From Microbacterium sp. (lineage in GTDB: Bacteria > Actinomycetota > Actinomycetes > Actinomycetales > Microbacteriaceae), in assembly GCA_003524435.1 (NCBI GenBank), contig DQHP01000055.1:1-51134 (forward strand): DNA of 51,134 nt, given 5' to 3'. This document shows positions 40,345 to 48,770 of the stretch, one piece after another; position 1 is the first letter of the stretch, and each line of letters opens with the position of its first letter. Below the pieces are notes generated by a model that was not told the origin of the DNA, made no database searches, and saw only the letters and a program-made list of their open reading frames with translations. The position numbers and the translations under genes were made by a program.

Positions 40345-40781
40345 TCCCGCATTCGGCTCCACAAGATGGCGAGCACGACAGCAACGAAGACGGAAGCATT
40401 CTTCCGTTGCTCCTCGGCTATGTCGTGCTGGCAATCGCCGTTATCTTCGCCTGCACCTGTGCGACAGATCTCTACATCGCACAGAAACGGCTCGACTCGC
40501 TTGCCGATGCCGCCGCGCTCGCCGGAGCCGACGGTTTCATCCTCGTTATCGATGGTGACTCGGTCCGCGCAGAGCTCACCGACGTGGGCGTGCATGAGCA
40601 AGCAACCGCGATCATCGCGGCCCTGCCCACCGAAGCAACACTGGTCTCAGCATCCGCTCCCGATGACGTGACCGCGCGCGTCACGGTCGCAAGCGCCTGG
40701 CATCCGCCGTTGTTCTCGCCATTCGTTCCCGACGGCGTGCGTCTCGAAGCCACCGCAACCAGCCGGACCGCGCTCCAGTAG
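40341..40781 (+). CDS. TadG-like/pilus assembly pseudopilin
   Basis: A 146-residue protein with NEDGSILPLLLGYVVLAIAV and one N-terminal membrane helix followed by YIAQKRLDSLADAAALAGAD, typical of the TadE/G ('Flp pilus-assembly TadG-like') start. The rest is a small extracytoplasmic domain (DDVTARVTVASAWHPPL). The start overlaps the previous stop by ATGA. Last gene of the operon; a short AGGC-GCCT dyad at 40780-40793 separates it from the convergent MFS gene. Confidence 0.78.
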   Translation: MIPHSAPQDGEHDSNEDGSILPLLLGYVVLAIAVIFACTCATDLYIAQKRLDSLADAAALAGADGFILVIDGDSVRAELTDVGVHEQATAIIAALPTEATLVSASAPDDVTARVTVASAWHPPLFSPFVPDGVRLEATATSRTALQ

Positions 40782-40792
40782 GCGTATAAGCC

Positions 40793-42067
40793 TCAGTCAG
40801 GATCGCGATCTGGCGTGACCCGTGGAATCCATCTGACAAAACCCAGCGCTCCGAGGAATCCGACCACGCCCATCACACCGGCCGCCACTGACAGTGAGGC
40901 GATGGCCGTCACCCCCGCGACGATAAGTGGGGCCAATGCTCCACCGGCATCGGTCAGCGTGCGCCAGGACCCGAGGAAGGCTGCCGGGTTCTGCTGTGGC
41001 GCAGAATCTGCGCCGAGCGTCATCAGAATCCCGCTCGAGAGCCCGTTGCCGACACCGAGAACGGCGGCGAGCATGCCAAACCACAGCACCGCAGTATCTC
41101 CATCGTGAGTAAACGACAACGCCAAGAACCCGGCGCCCATCAGGATCATTGCCGGCATCGCAGCCCAGAGCCTGCCGAAGCGATCCATGACCTGACCGCT
41201 GGCATAGAACAGTGCGAAGTCGATCGCGCCGGAAACTCCCACGACCAGGGCGATCGTCTGCGCATCGAGTCCTAGGGAGATGCCCCACAACGGCAGCAGC
41301 GCCTGGCGAGTAGAACGCAATGACGACAAACTTGCTGCCGCGAGTCCGAGCCGTCCGAGGACGCCGCGATACTGCCACATCGTCTGGAACACGCCGACCG
41401 GGCGGGCGGATTTCGGCAGGCGAATCGGCCCTGAGACAGCTTCGCCGGTATCTTCCGACATCGTTGAGAGCGCTGCGGTCTGCACTGGCTGAATCGTCTT
41501 CTCAGGATCGGGGCCAAACAACACCAGTGCAACCATGACGACGAGGCACGCGAGGAAGAACCAGGTCGAGGCGTGCTCCGATCCGAAAACCTGCAGCAGA
41601 GCAGCGGTGACGAACGGTCCGATGAAGACGCCGAGACGAAAACTGCCGCCCAGCAGTGCGAGTGCGCGTGCCCGGTATGCGATCGGCACCCGCGTGGTCA
41701 TGAATGCGTGTCGGGCCAAGCCAAATGCCGCCGCGCAGAAACCGAGGAGAAACACGGACGCCGCGAAAATGCCCAGCGCGGGGGCAATGACCATCGCGCC
41801 GACCGCGATCATCGCGATTACACCGGCGATTACCATCGTGAAGCGTTCGCCAATTCTGGCGACCGCCCAACCTGCCGGAAGATTTCCGCAGAGTTGTCCG
41901 AGGACGAGGGCCGAGGTCACGAGCGCTGCCGCCGCGATATCGGCGCCCATGTTCGCTGCAATCACCGGGATGAGCGGAATTACGGCACCTTCGCCCAGCG
42001 CGAACAACACGGTCGGCAGGTACACCATTGGGCCGAACTGCTTCAACACCGACGACGCACTGCTCAC
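40793..42067 (-). CDS. Major facilitator superfamily transporter
   Basis: A 424-residue, 12-helix MFS protein. The loop between helices 2 and 3 is GWAVARIGERFTMVIAG. Helices such as YLPTVLFALGEGAVIPLIPV and GFCAAAFGLARHAFMTTRV suggest the drug/sugar exporter branch (DHA1-like). The middle cytoplasmic loop is long and carries a basic-acidic stretch (near 195-225). The substrate is not determinable. GTG start at 42067; TAGCGT lies 6 nt before it. It is divergent from prfB. Confidence 0.9.
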   Translation of the reverse strand: MSSASSVLKQFGPMVYLPTVLFALGEGAVIPLIPVIAANMGADIAAAALVTSALVLGQLCGNLPAGWAVARIGERFTMVIAGVIAMIAVGAMVIAPALGIFAASVFLLGFCAAAFGLARHAFMTTRVPIAYRARALALLGGSFRLGVFIGPFVTAALLQVFGSEHASTWFFLACLVVMVALVLFGPDPEKTIQPVQTAALSTMSEDTGEAVSGPIRLPKSARPVGVFQTMWQYRGVLGRLGLAAASLSSLRSTRQALLPLWGISLGLDAQTIALVVGVSGAIDFALFYASGQVMDRFGRLWAAMPAMILMGAGFLALSFTHDGDTAVLWFGMLAAVLGVGNGLSSGILMTLGADSAPQQNPAAFLGSWRTLTDAGGALAPLIVAGVTAIASLSVAAGVMGVVGFLGALGFVRWIPRVTPDRDPD

Positions 42068-42073
42068 ACACTC

Positions 42074-42079
42074 ACGCTA
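42074..42079 (-). promoter_or_regulatory. -10 box, probable leaderless promoter of the MFS gene
   Basis: TAGCGT on the minus strand, 6 nt before the GTG at 42067. This spacing supports the GTG as the true start. Confidence 0.45.
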
Positions 42080-42128
42080 CTGCTCACGCCCGCAAATCTT
42101 GACGCCCGCAACGCGCCGGTGATCCGAG

Positions 42129-42134
42129 TAAGCT
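42129..42134 (+). promoter_or_regulatory. -10 box of prfB
   Basis: TAAGCT, 8 nt before the ATG at 42143. No ribosome site is seen. Confidence 0.45.
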
Positions 42135-42142
42135 GGGTTGTC

Positions 42143-43252
42143 ATGCTCGAACTCGATCTCTCCGCCGACATTCAGGCGCTCAGGCACACCTTCGGCGACA
42201 TCAGTGAGGTTGTTGATGTCAAGCGAATCCGCGAGGATATCGCCCGGCTCAGTGAGGAAGCGGGCGCTCCCGACCTCTGGGACGACACCGAGCGTGCCCA
42301 GAAGGTGACCAGCGCGCTCAGCCATCGACAATCTGAACTTGCCCGCATCACTGGCATCGCACAGCGACTCGACGATCTTGAAGTGCTCGTTGGCCTCGCC
42401 AACGAGATGGAAGACGAAGATTCCGCTGAAGAAGCGCGCAAAGAGCTCGCGACGCTGACCGATGTCATCAACCAACTCGAAGTGCAGACCCTGCTTGACG
42501 GTGAGTACGACGACAGGTCAGCAATCATCACGATCCGTTCGGGTGCCGGCGGCGATGACGCCACCGATTTCGCAGAGATGCTCATGCGCATGTACCTGCG
42601 CTGGGCTGAGCATCACAAGTACCCGACGAAAGTCATGGACACGTCCTACGCCGAAGGCGCCGGAATCAAGTCCGCAACTTTCGAGATCACCGCTCCCTAT
42701 GCGTTCGGTACGCTCTCGGTCGAGGCCGGCACACATCGCCTGGCCCGCATCAGTCCCTTCGGATCTGCAGATAAGCGTCAGACGAGCTTCGCCGCAGTTG
42801 AAGTTATCCCTCTTATGGAAGAGGCAACCGAGGTTGAGATCCCCGAGAACGACATTCGTGTTGACGTTTTCCGCTCCTCCGGTCCTGGCGGGCAATCGGT
42901 CAACACCACTGACTCTGCTGTGCGCCTGACACACCTGCCGACCGGCATCGTTGTGTCGATGCAGAACGAAAAATCGCAGATCCAGAACCGTGCGGCCGCC
43001 ATGCGCGTGCTCCAGACACGACTTCTCCTGCTTCAGAAAGAAAAAGAAGCGGCGACCAAGAAAGAACTTGCCGGCAACATTACGGCGAGCTGGGGTGACC
43101 AGATGCGCTCCTATTTCCTTTACGGTCAGCAGCTCGTCAAAGACCTGCGTACCAGTTATGAGTCTGGTAACCCCGCGGCAGTATTTGACGGTGACCTCGA
43201 CGGCTTTATCTCTGCGGGCATCCGCTGGCGCAAGCGCAAAGTCGAAGACTGA
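42143..43252 (+). CDS. prfB: Peptide chain release factor 2
   Basis: A 369-residue RF2 that ends translation at UGA and UAA. The SPF stop-recognition tripeptide (ARISPFGSADKRQTSF) and the peptidyl-hydrolase GGQ in SSGPGGQSVNTTDSAVRL are present. Here the frame is continuous: there is no in-frame TGA with a programmed +1 frameshift near codon 25 as in E. coli. The ATG at 42143 is used; the frame upstream to 41573 is antisense to the MFS gene. It leads the conserved prfB-ftsE-ftsX-smpB order. Confidence 0.96.
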   Translation: MLELDLSADIQALRHTFGDISEVVDVKRIREDIARLSEEAGAPDLWDDTERAQKVTSALSHRQSELARITGIAQRLDDLEVLVGLANEMEDEDSAEEARKELATLTDVINQLEVQTLLDGEYDDRSAIITIRSGAGGDDATDFAEMLMRMYLRWAEHHKYPTKVMDTSYAEGAGIKSATFEITAPYAFGTLSVEAGTHRLARISPFGSADKRQTSFAAVEVIPLMEEATEVEIPENDIRVDVFRSSGPGGQSVNTTDSAVRLTHLPTGIVVSMQNEKSQIQNRAAAMRVLQTRLLLLQKEKEAATKKELAGNITASWGDQMRSYFLYGQQLVKDLRTSYESGNPAAVFDGDLDGFISAGIRWRKRKVED

Positions 43253-43296
43253 GCCTGCCTCCGGGTGTCGCTCGCGGCCACGAGTGAACACACGCT

Positions 43297-43302
43297 TAGG
43301 CT
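43297..43302 (+). promoter_or_regulatory. -10 box of ftsE
   Basis: TAGGCT, 9 nt before the ATG at 43312, giving a leader of only a few bases. Confidence 0.4.
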
Positions 43303-43311
43303 CGAAGCGCC

Positions 43312-44334
43312 ATGATTCGGTTTGAAAACGTCACTAAGCGCTACCGCGGTACGAAGCGACCGGCCCTCGCCGGGGTCGACTTCGAAGTCCAGCGGGGCGA
43401 GTTTGTCTTCCTTGTCGGAGCATCCGGGTCAGGAAAATCCACCTGTCTGCGGTTGATTCTGCGAGAAGAGGTCCCGTCAGCAGGGCGCGTCGCGGTGCTT
43501 GGCCGTGACCTCCGTTCGCTCGCGAACCGTAAGGTGCCGTACTTTCGTCGCCACATTGGGTCGGTCTTCCAGGATTTCCGCCTGCTCTCGACAAAGACCG
43601 TCTTCCAGAACGTCGCCTTCACTTTGCAAGTCACCGGTTCCTCTCGCGGCTTCATCCAGCAGGCAGTTCCTGAGGCGCTCGCGCTCGTCGGGTTGGACGG
43701 CAAAGAAAAGCGGATGCCGCACGAACTGTCTGGCGGTGAGCAGCAGCGTGTCGCCATTGCCCGCGCGCTGGTCAATCGTCCGCAAGTTCTGCTCGCCGAT
43801 GAGCCGACCGGAAACCTTGACCCCGGCACATCCGTCGACATCATGCAGCTGCTCGCACGCATTAACGCGGACGGGACAACCGTAGTGATGGCCACTCACG
43901 AAGCCGCCTTTGTCGACCAGATGCAGCGACGTGTGATCGAACTGCGCGATGGCGAGATGGTGCGCGACGAAGTGCACGGTGGCTATGGTGATCGCTCGAG
44001 CATCCCGCAACTGGGGCCGGAAGAAGGTCGCGGCGTCGCGGCGGCGGCAGCACTCACGGCGGTCCAAGAAGTGCAACGGCAGACGGAGTCTCTCGAGCCG
44101 CTGACGGCCGAAATGATTGCGTCAATGAAAGCCGCTCGAGCCGTGGAGACACCTTCGAAGGTTGCGCCAGTGGACGATACGCCGACAGAGGCCGCAAGCG
44201 CCGCACCAACGCATGTCGGGCCACATACTCACCCGATCTTGCTCCCGGACGTCGATGTGGCAGAACTCGGCGTCGCCGACCGTCTCGGCCTATCCGATAC
44301 CGGCGATGACGAGGAAGTGGGGCCGACCTCGTGA
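43312..44334 (+). CDS. ftsE: Cell division ATPase FtsE with extended C-terminus
   Basis: A 340-residue protein. The first about 225 residues are the FtsE ABC ATPase: Walker A VGASGSGKSTCL, ELSGGEQQRVAIARALVN, Walker B VLLADEPTGNLDP, H-loop MATHEA. With FtsX it controls septal peptidoglycan hydrolysis. A further about 115 residues form an Ala/Pro/Thr/acidic tail ending DTGDDEEVGPTS, which is not part of the usual 220-230 residue FtsE and is probably disordered. The ftsX GTG overlaps the stop. Confidence 0.95.
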   Translation: MIRFENVTKRYRGTKRPALAGVDFEVQRGEFVFLVGASGSGKSTCLRLILREEVPSAGRVAVLGRDLRSLANRKVPYFRRHIGSVFQDFRLLSTKTVFQNVAFTLQVTGSSRGFIQQAVPEALALVGLDGKEKRMPHELSGGEQQRVAIARALVNRPQVLLADEPTGNLDPGTSVDIMQLLARINADGTTVVMATHEAAFVDQMQRRVIELRDGEMVRDEVHGGYGDRSSIPQLGPEEGRGVAAAAALTAVQEVQRQTESLEPLTAEMIASMKAARAVETPSKVAPVDDTPTEAASAAPTHVGPHTHPILLPDVDVAELGVADRLGLSDTGDDEEVGPTS

Positions 44335-45245
44335 GAGTGGGATTGATTCTCATGGAGGCCCTCGGGGGCCTTCGACGCAATATCTCGATGGTGATCTCCG
44401 TCGTTCTGGTGACCTTTGTGTCGCTGACTTTTGTCGGCGCGGCGATTCTCATGCAGGGCCAGATCAGCACCATGCGTGGGTACTGGACCGAACGTGCGCA
44501 GGTATCGGTGTCGATGTGCTCGTCGGTATCTTCTGGCGAGACCTGTATGGATGGCGCTGCCACCGAAGAGCAGGTAAACCAGGTGCGTGCGGAGCTTGAG
44601 GGTGATGCCCTCGGCTCGCTGATCAGCAACACCCGCTTTGAAACCAAGGCTGAGGCCTACGCCAACATCACCGAGCTCCTCGGTGAAGAGCAGGCGAGCG
44701 TGCTCACCGAAGAGCAGATGTCCGAGAGCTTCTACGTCACGCTCAAGGATCCGAGTCAGTCACAGGTTATTGTCGAGGCCTTCGCCGGGATCAACGGGGT
44801 AGAGCAGGTCCGTGACCAACTCCAATACCTTGAGCCGCTGTTCTCTGCACTGACTGTCGCGACATACATTGCGGTCGGAATTGCCATCCTGATGCTCATC
44901 GCCGCAGTGCTTCTCATCGCTACGACCATTCGGCTATCGGCATATGCTCGGCGCAAGGAGATCGGGATCATGCGCTTGGTGGGCGCGTCGAACCGCTTCA
45001 TTCAGACGCCATTTGTGCTGGAAGGCGTGTTTGCGGCGTTCCTGGGATCGGCGCTGGCCAGTGCTGCGGTGCTCGCCGGAGTTCACTTCGGTGTGGACGG
45101 ATATCTGAAGGGGCGCATTCCTTTCATCACCACCTGGGTGTCGATGCAGGATGCGGTGCTCGTCGTGCCTATTCTGATCGGCATAGGAGTCGTGCTGGCC
45201 GCACTATCCGCAGGGTTTGCGATTCGCCGCTGGCTGCGTACGTAG
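44331..45245 (+). CDS. ftsX: Cell division membrane protein FtsX
   Basis: A 304-residue FtsX with four membrane segments. The first is near residues 15-38. A large extracellular domain (40-170) follows, then three segments including AVGIAILMLIAAVLLIATTI and the C-terminal VVLAALSAGFAIRRW. The extracellular domain holds two Cys (VSMCSSVSSGETCMDG) that could pair as a disulfide. FtsX couples the FtsE cycle to cell-wall hydrolases such as RipC-type enzymes in actinobacteria. GTG start, overlapping ftsE (GTGA). Confidence 0.95.
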   Translation: MRVGLILMEALGGLRRNISMVISVVLVTFVSLTFVGAAILMQGQISTMRGYWTERAQVSVSMCSSVSSGETCMDGAATEEQVNQVRAELEGDALGSLISNTRFETKAEAYANITELLGEEQASVLTEEQMSESFYVTLKDPSQSQVIVEAFAGINGVEQVRDQLQYLEPLFSALTVATYIAVGIAILMLIAAVLLIATTIRLSAYARRKEIGIMRLVGASNRFIQTPFVLEGVFAAFLGSALASAAVLAGVHFGVDGYLKGRIPFITTWVSMQDAVLVVPILIGIGVVLAALSAGFAIRRWLRT

Positions 45246-45314
45246 CATCCGATCCGCGCGGCATCCGCGCTGTTGTAAGCTGTAGGGCTGGCCGCCGGAG
45301 AGATAGGAACCACC

Positions 45315-45791
45315 ATGCCCAGGGAACGCGGGGAGAAGGTCATCGCGACCAATCGTCGCGCACGTCACGACTACAACATTGAGAAGTCGTACGAGGCGGG
45401 ACTGGTGCTCACTGGCACTGAAGTAAAGTCGTTGCGTCAGGGGCGCGCGAACCTTTCTGATGGCTACGCCTTCATCAAAGGCAACGAAGCTTTCCTTGAT
45501 TCGGTGCACATCCCGGAGTACTCCCAGGGGCACTGGACGAATCACTCCGCCAAGCGCATTCGGAAGCTTTTGCTGCACCGTGAAGAAATTCAGAAACTGC
45601 AGCACGCCGTCAGCGCCGGCGGTTACACGCTCGTCCCGATGAAGCTGTATTTCTTAGACGGTCGCGCCAAGGTCGAGATCGCTCTCGCGAAAGGTAAACG
45701 TGAGTTCGACAAGCGTCAGACGCTCCGTGAACGCCAGGACACCCGCGAGGCCGAGCGCGCAATGCGCCTGCGCAACCGCACTGGCGAATAG
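45315..45791 (+). CDS. smpB: SsrA-binding protein SmpB
   Basis: A 158-residue protein that carries tmRNA to stalled ribosomes. NRRARHDYNIEKSYEAGLVL, TGTEVKSLRQGRANLSDGY and the C-terminal basic tail (GKREFDKRQTLRERQ) are clear. AGGAA precedes the ATG, and TAAGCT at 45276-45281 is a possible -10 box. The tmRNA gene ssrA often follows smpB, but here the next gene is a convergent peptidase 1 bp away. Confidence 0.96.
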   Translation: MPRERGEKVIATNRRARHDYNIEKSYEAGLVLTGTEVKSLRQGRANLSDGYAFIKGNEAFLDSVHIPEYSQGHWTNHSAKRIRKLLLHREEIQKLQHAVSAGGYTLVPMKLYFLDGRAKVEIALAKGKREFDKRQTLRERQDTREAERAMRLRNRTGE

Positions 45792-45792
45792 C

Positions 45793-47676
45793 TCAGCTTC
45801 CCGCATCGCTGCCTGAGCTGGCCCCAGGCTCGAATCCGAACACGCGACCGAGGAACGTCAGTTCGCGCTCCAACGCGTCGATAGCTGTCTCAGCGCGGCG
45901 GAAGCCGTGGCCCTCACCGGGGTACAACACGTACTCATGCGGCACTCCTCGCTCGGCTAGCGCGTCGCGGATGGCTTCAGACTGCGACGGCGGCACGACT
46001 CGGTCGTCTTCGCCCTGCAGCAGCAACACAGGCACATTGATCTTGTCGGCATGGGTGAGCGGTGAGCGGTCGATGTAAAGCTGCTCTGCTTCGGGGAACG
46101 GCCCGACGAGCCCATCGATGTAATGCTTCTCGAAGTCGTGGGTGTCTTGCGCCAGCATCCGAAGGTCTGACACCCCGTAGCGGCTGATCCCCGCAGCGAA
46201 CACGCCGCCACGGACAAGCGCCGACAGCACTGTCCACCCGCCCGCAGAGCCACCGCGGATCGCGATACGCGCAGGATCGGCGCGGCCGGAATCGGCCAGC
46301 CCTCGGGCGGCAGCAAGCACATCATCGACATCGACAACACCCCACTGGCTCTCGAGACGCTCACGATAATCGCGGCCATAGCCGGTGGAACCGCCGTAAT
46401 TGACATCGAGCACACCGATGCCGCGGCTCGTGTAGAAAGCAATTGCAGCCGATGCTGCGCCCGACACATGCGCAGTCGGGCCGCCGTGCACGAAAATGAT
46501 GTAGGGCGGTAGCTCTTCGTCAGGGGCGGACGCTTGTGGATTCGCCGGTGCGTACTCGAACGCGTGCACTGGTCCGCGCGAGCCGTCGATCGTGAGCTGG
46601 GTGGCCGGAGGCATCCATTGTGAATCGGTAGGTGCGCCCCCGCGGATTCGCGTCACCTCGCCGGAATCAACGTCCACACACCAGAGTCCTGCGTTGACCG
46701 CAGCGCCTCCGCCGGACAGCAGCACACGAGAATCAGAGACATCATCGACGCTGACGTGGGCGGTGGCGGGCACATCGAGTCTGCGCGAGGTGCCATCAGT
46801 GTCAATCACGACGATCTCGTCTGAGCCGTTCGTGCGCACCGCCACGATTCGTCCGTCGGGGAGCGGTTGGTACCAGCGATTGCCGAGCACCCACAGTCCA
46901 TAGCCCGTGTCAGCATCGGCTGGCGCGACAGGCTCCGGGGCAGAAGCCTCAAGCCCCTTGATCCGGCGACGATAAAGATTCCAACGGCCAGAGGGATCGT
47001 CGGCGTAGACAAGTTCTGAATCGCTCACCCACTCTGGCTGCAACGCCGCGCGAGCGCGAGTAGCAGCAAACTCATCACCGCCGACGGCAACTATGCACAG
47101 CTGCGACTCTTGCCACGGCATCCGCCGGCCCGACCACTGGACCCAGGCGATACGGGTGCCGTCGGGGGAGAGCGCAGGGTGCGCGAAGAAGGCGCTGCCC
47201 TGCACGAAGACGCGGATCCCCGCGGCATCCGACGCCGCGGACCCATCAACGGGGATCTCGACCAGTGCCCGCAGATGCGGCTCAATGGAGAGGTCCTCGC
47301 GGACCGCGAGTAAGCGACCGTGCTGAACCCGTAGCCCACCGTGATTTGGACCTGGCGCAGTCAGCGCTTCAGGCTCGCCGCCCGCTAGCATCCGGTAGAC
47401 CCGCTGGTCCTGGGCATCGACGAAGAACAGTGTGCCCTCATCGTCTGCTGTCCACGCACCGCCGCCATACTCGTGCACCCGTGAGCGTGCGCTCCACGGC
47501 GCGGGAAGAACGACAGCCCCGCTCGAGCTGCGCACGGTGACACGGCCGCCCTCTGTAGGCACCGACTCACCCCACCACACTTCTTCGCCCACGAACCGTG
47601 CGCCGTCAATGCGCGGTGCGGACGACACGATGTCGGCGGGGTGGAAAGGAGAAGGCCAGGTTCCGTACGACTGCAT
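45793..47676 (-). CDS. S9 family prolyl oligopeptidase-type peptidase
   Basis: A 627-residue protein. The N-terminal two thirds form a beta-propeller-like domain with repeated strand motifs (VHEYGGGAWTADDEGTLFF, IAWVQWSGRRMPW). The C-terminal alpha/beta-hydrolase domain has the catalytic Ser in RGGSAGGWTVLSAL (near 476), Asp in LLLQGEDDRVVPPSQS (near 557) and His in YPGEGHGFRRAE (near 589). It hydrolyses short peptides. No signal peptide is seen. TAGGCT lies 6 nt before the ATG. Confidence 0.9.
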   Translation of the reverse strand: MQSYGTWPSPFHPADIVSSAPRIDGARFVGEEVWWGESVPTEGGRVTVRSSSGAVVLPAPWSARSRVHEYGGGAWTADDEGTLFFVDAQDQRVYRMLAGGEPEALTAPGPNHGGLRVQHGRLLAVREDLSIEPHLRALVEIPVDGSAASDAAGIRVFVQGSAFFAHPALSPDGTRIAWVQWSGRRMPWQESQLCIVAVGGDEFAATRARAALQPEWVSDSELVYADDPSGRWNLYRRRIKGLEASAPEPVAPADADTGYGLWVLGNRWYQPLPDGRIVAVRTNGSDEIVVIDTDGTSRRLDVPATAHVSVDDVSDSRVLLSGGGAAVNAGLWCVDVDSGEVTRIRGGAPTDSQWMPPATQLTIDGSRGPVHAFEYAPANPQASAPDEELPPYIIFVHGGPTAHVSGAASAAIAFYTSRGIGVLDVNYGGSTGYGRDYRERLESQWGVVDVDDVLAAARGLADSGRADPARIAIRGGSAGGWTVLSALVRGGVFAAGISRYGVSDLRMLAQDTHDFEKHYIDGLVGPFPEAEQLYIDRSPLTHADKINVPVLLLQGEDDRVVPPSQSEAIRDALAERGVPHEYVLYPGEGHGFRRAETAIDALERELTFLGRVFGFEPGASSGSDAGS

Positions 47677-47682
47677 ACCTCG

Positions 47683-47688
47683 AGCCTA
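47683..47688 (-). promoter_or_regulatory. -10 box, probable leaderless promoter of the S9 peptidase gene
   Basis: TAGGCT on the minus strand, 6 nt before the ATG at 47676. Confidence 0.5.
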
Positions 47689-47693
47689 GGCGC

Positions 47694-47800
47694 GACCTCT
47701 GACACACGAGGTCACACAGTGTGCGTGGGCAGGGCACCGTGTTCTACCTTCGGGGGAACGGCTGAAAATACCTCGGCCATAACTGCCAATCAGGAGAAAG
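47694..47800 (+). promoter_or_regulatory. Structured leader / operator region of metF
   Basis: A hairpin GACCTC-TGACACAC-GAGGTC spans 47694-47713, followed by the dyad CACACAGTGTG (47713-47723). Further on, GGCAG (47728-47732) can pair with CTGCC (47783-47787), enclosing a stem-loop at 47741-47759 with a UUCG tetraloop. The ribosome site AGGAG (47792-47796) sits right after. This could be a regulatory RNA for methionine supply or a pair of protein sites. It does not match the SAM or SAH riboswitch cores that I know. Confidence 0.4.
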
Positions 47801-48748
47801 ATGTCCGCCGAGTCCCCGACGCACTGTACGCCTCGCGTCCCTTTCTCTTTCGAGCTCTACCCGCCGCGCACCGCGTCGAGCGAAGAAGCCCTGCATGAGA
47901 CGGTACGCAAGTTGGCGGCGGCCGGGCCCGACTTTCTGTCGGTCACCTACGGTGCAGGAGGATCCAACGGTGGGCGCTCGCTCGAAGTGCTCCGCTTCAT
48001 TCGCGAGAACACTGACGTCGAACCGCTTGCCCATCTGACGTGCGTCGGCAACACCTACCAGGGCGCTGCACGCCTCATTCGGGAGTTCCTGGACGCCGGT
48101 ATTCTCAGTTTCCTTGCGCTTCGGGGCGATCCGCCTCTTGGGCAGACCGAGCCGTTCCTGGGCGACCTCGAAAGCGCGGCCCAGCTCGTGCAGCTGATCG
48201 ACCGTGCACAGGCTGAGCGCGCCCCCTATGAGGAATCACCCGTCCCAGGTTTTCCCGGTGCCGCGCGCGTCGCACCACGCCGCAAGGCCAATATTGCGGT
48301 GGCAGCCTTTCCCAATGGCCACCCGCGTGCCGTGCACCGCACGCAAGACGTTGAAGCGCTCCTTGCCAAGCAGGCCGCAGGGGCTACCTTTGCGATCACT
48401 CAGTTGTTCTTCCACCCCGACGACTATCTCGCCTTCGTGGAACGCGCCCGCGCGGCGGGTGTGACGATTCCGATTCTGCCGGGGATCATGCCGATCACCT
48501 CGCCCAACCGTCTGGCCCGTGTGCTCCAGCTCACCGGAGAAGAACTGCCCAGCGAACTCTCGATCGCGCTTGAGGTTGAGCCCACGACCGAGGGCCGCCG
48601 TGAGATTGGCATCGAATGGGCGGCACGTCTTTCCCGCGAGGTGATCGCTGGGGGTGCCCCCGGCATACACCTGTACGCGTTCAACCAGCACGAGACCGTG
48701 CTCACTGTTCTCGCTGAGGCGGGCGTTCTGCCCGCCCTTCGCCATTAG
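47801..48748 (+). CDS. metF: Methylenetetrahydrofolate reductase
   Basis: A 315-residue FAD enzyme that makes 5-methyl-THF for methionine synthesis. FSFELYPPRTASSEEAL, the catalytic-Asp/Glu region ending in FLSVTYGAGGSN, LTCVGNTYQGAARLIREF, LALRGDPP and the FAITQLFFHPDDYLAFVERA block match the family. AGGAG lies 4-9 nt upstream. It is followed 22 bp later by metE, its natural partner, in one operon. Confidence 0.95.
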   Translation: MSAESPTHCTPRVPFSFELYPPRTASSEEALHETVRKLAAAGPDFLSVTYGAGGSNGGRSLEVLRFIRENTDVEPLAHLTCVGNTYQGAARLIREFLDAGILSFLALRGDPPLGQTEPFLGDLESAAQLVQLIDRAQAERAPYEESPVPGFPGAARVAPRRKANIAVAAFPNGHPRAVHRTQDVEALLAKQAAGATFAITQLFFHPDDYLAFVERARAAGVTIPILPGIMPITSPNRLARVLQLTGEELPSELSIALEVEPTTEGRREIGIEWAARLSREVIAGGAPGIHLYAFNQHETVLTVLAEAGVLPALRH

Positions 48749-48770
48749 AGCCACCCCGAAAGGAAAAATC

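Noticed and set aside
41573..42142. 190-codon N-terminal extension of release factor 2
   Set aside because: It is antisense to the MFS gene. RF2 starts at 42143 with a -10 box in front.
42143..42260. Programmed +1 frameshift in prfB
   Set aside because: The frame is continuous through the early codons, with no in-frame TGA, as expected for actinobacterial RF2.
45792..45800. tmRNA gene ssrA directly after smpB
   Set aside because: The convergent peptidase gene starts its stop codon 1 bp away, so there is no room. ssrA must be elsewhere.
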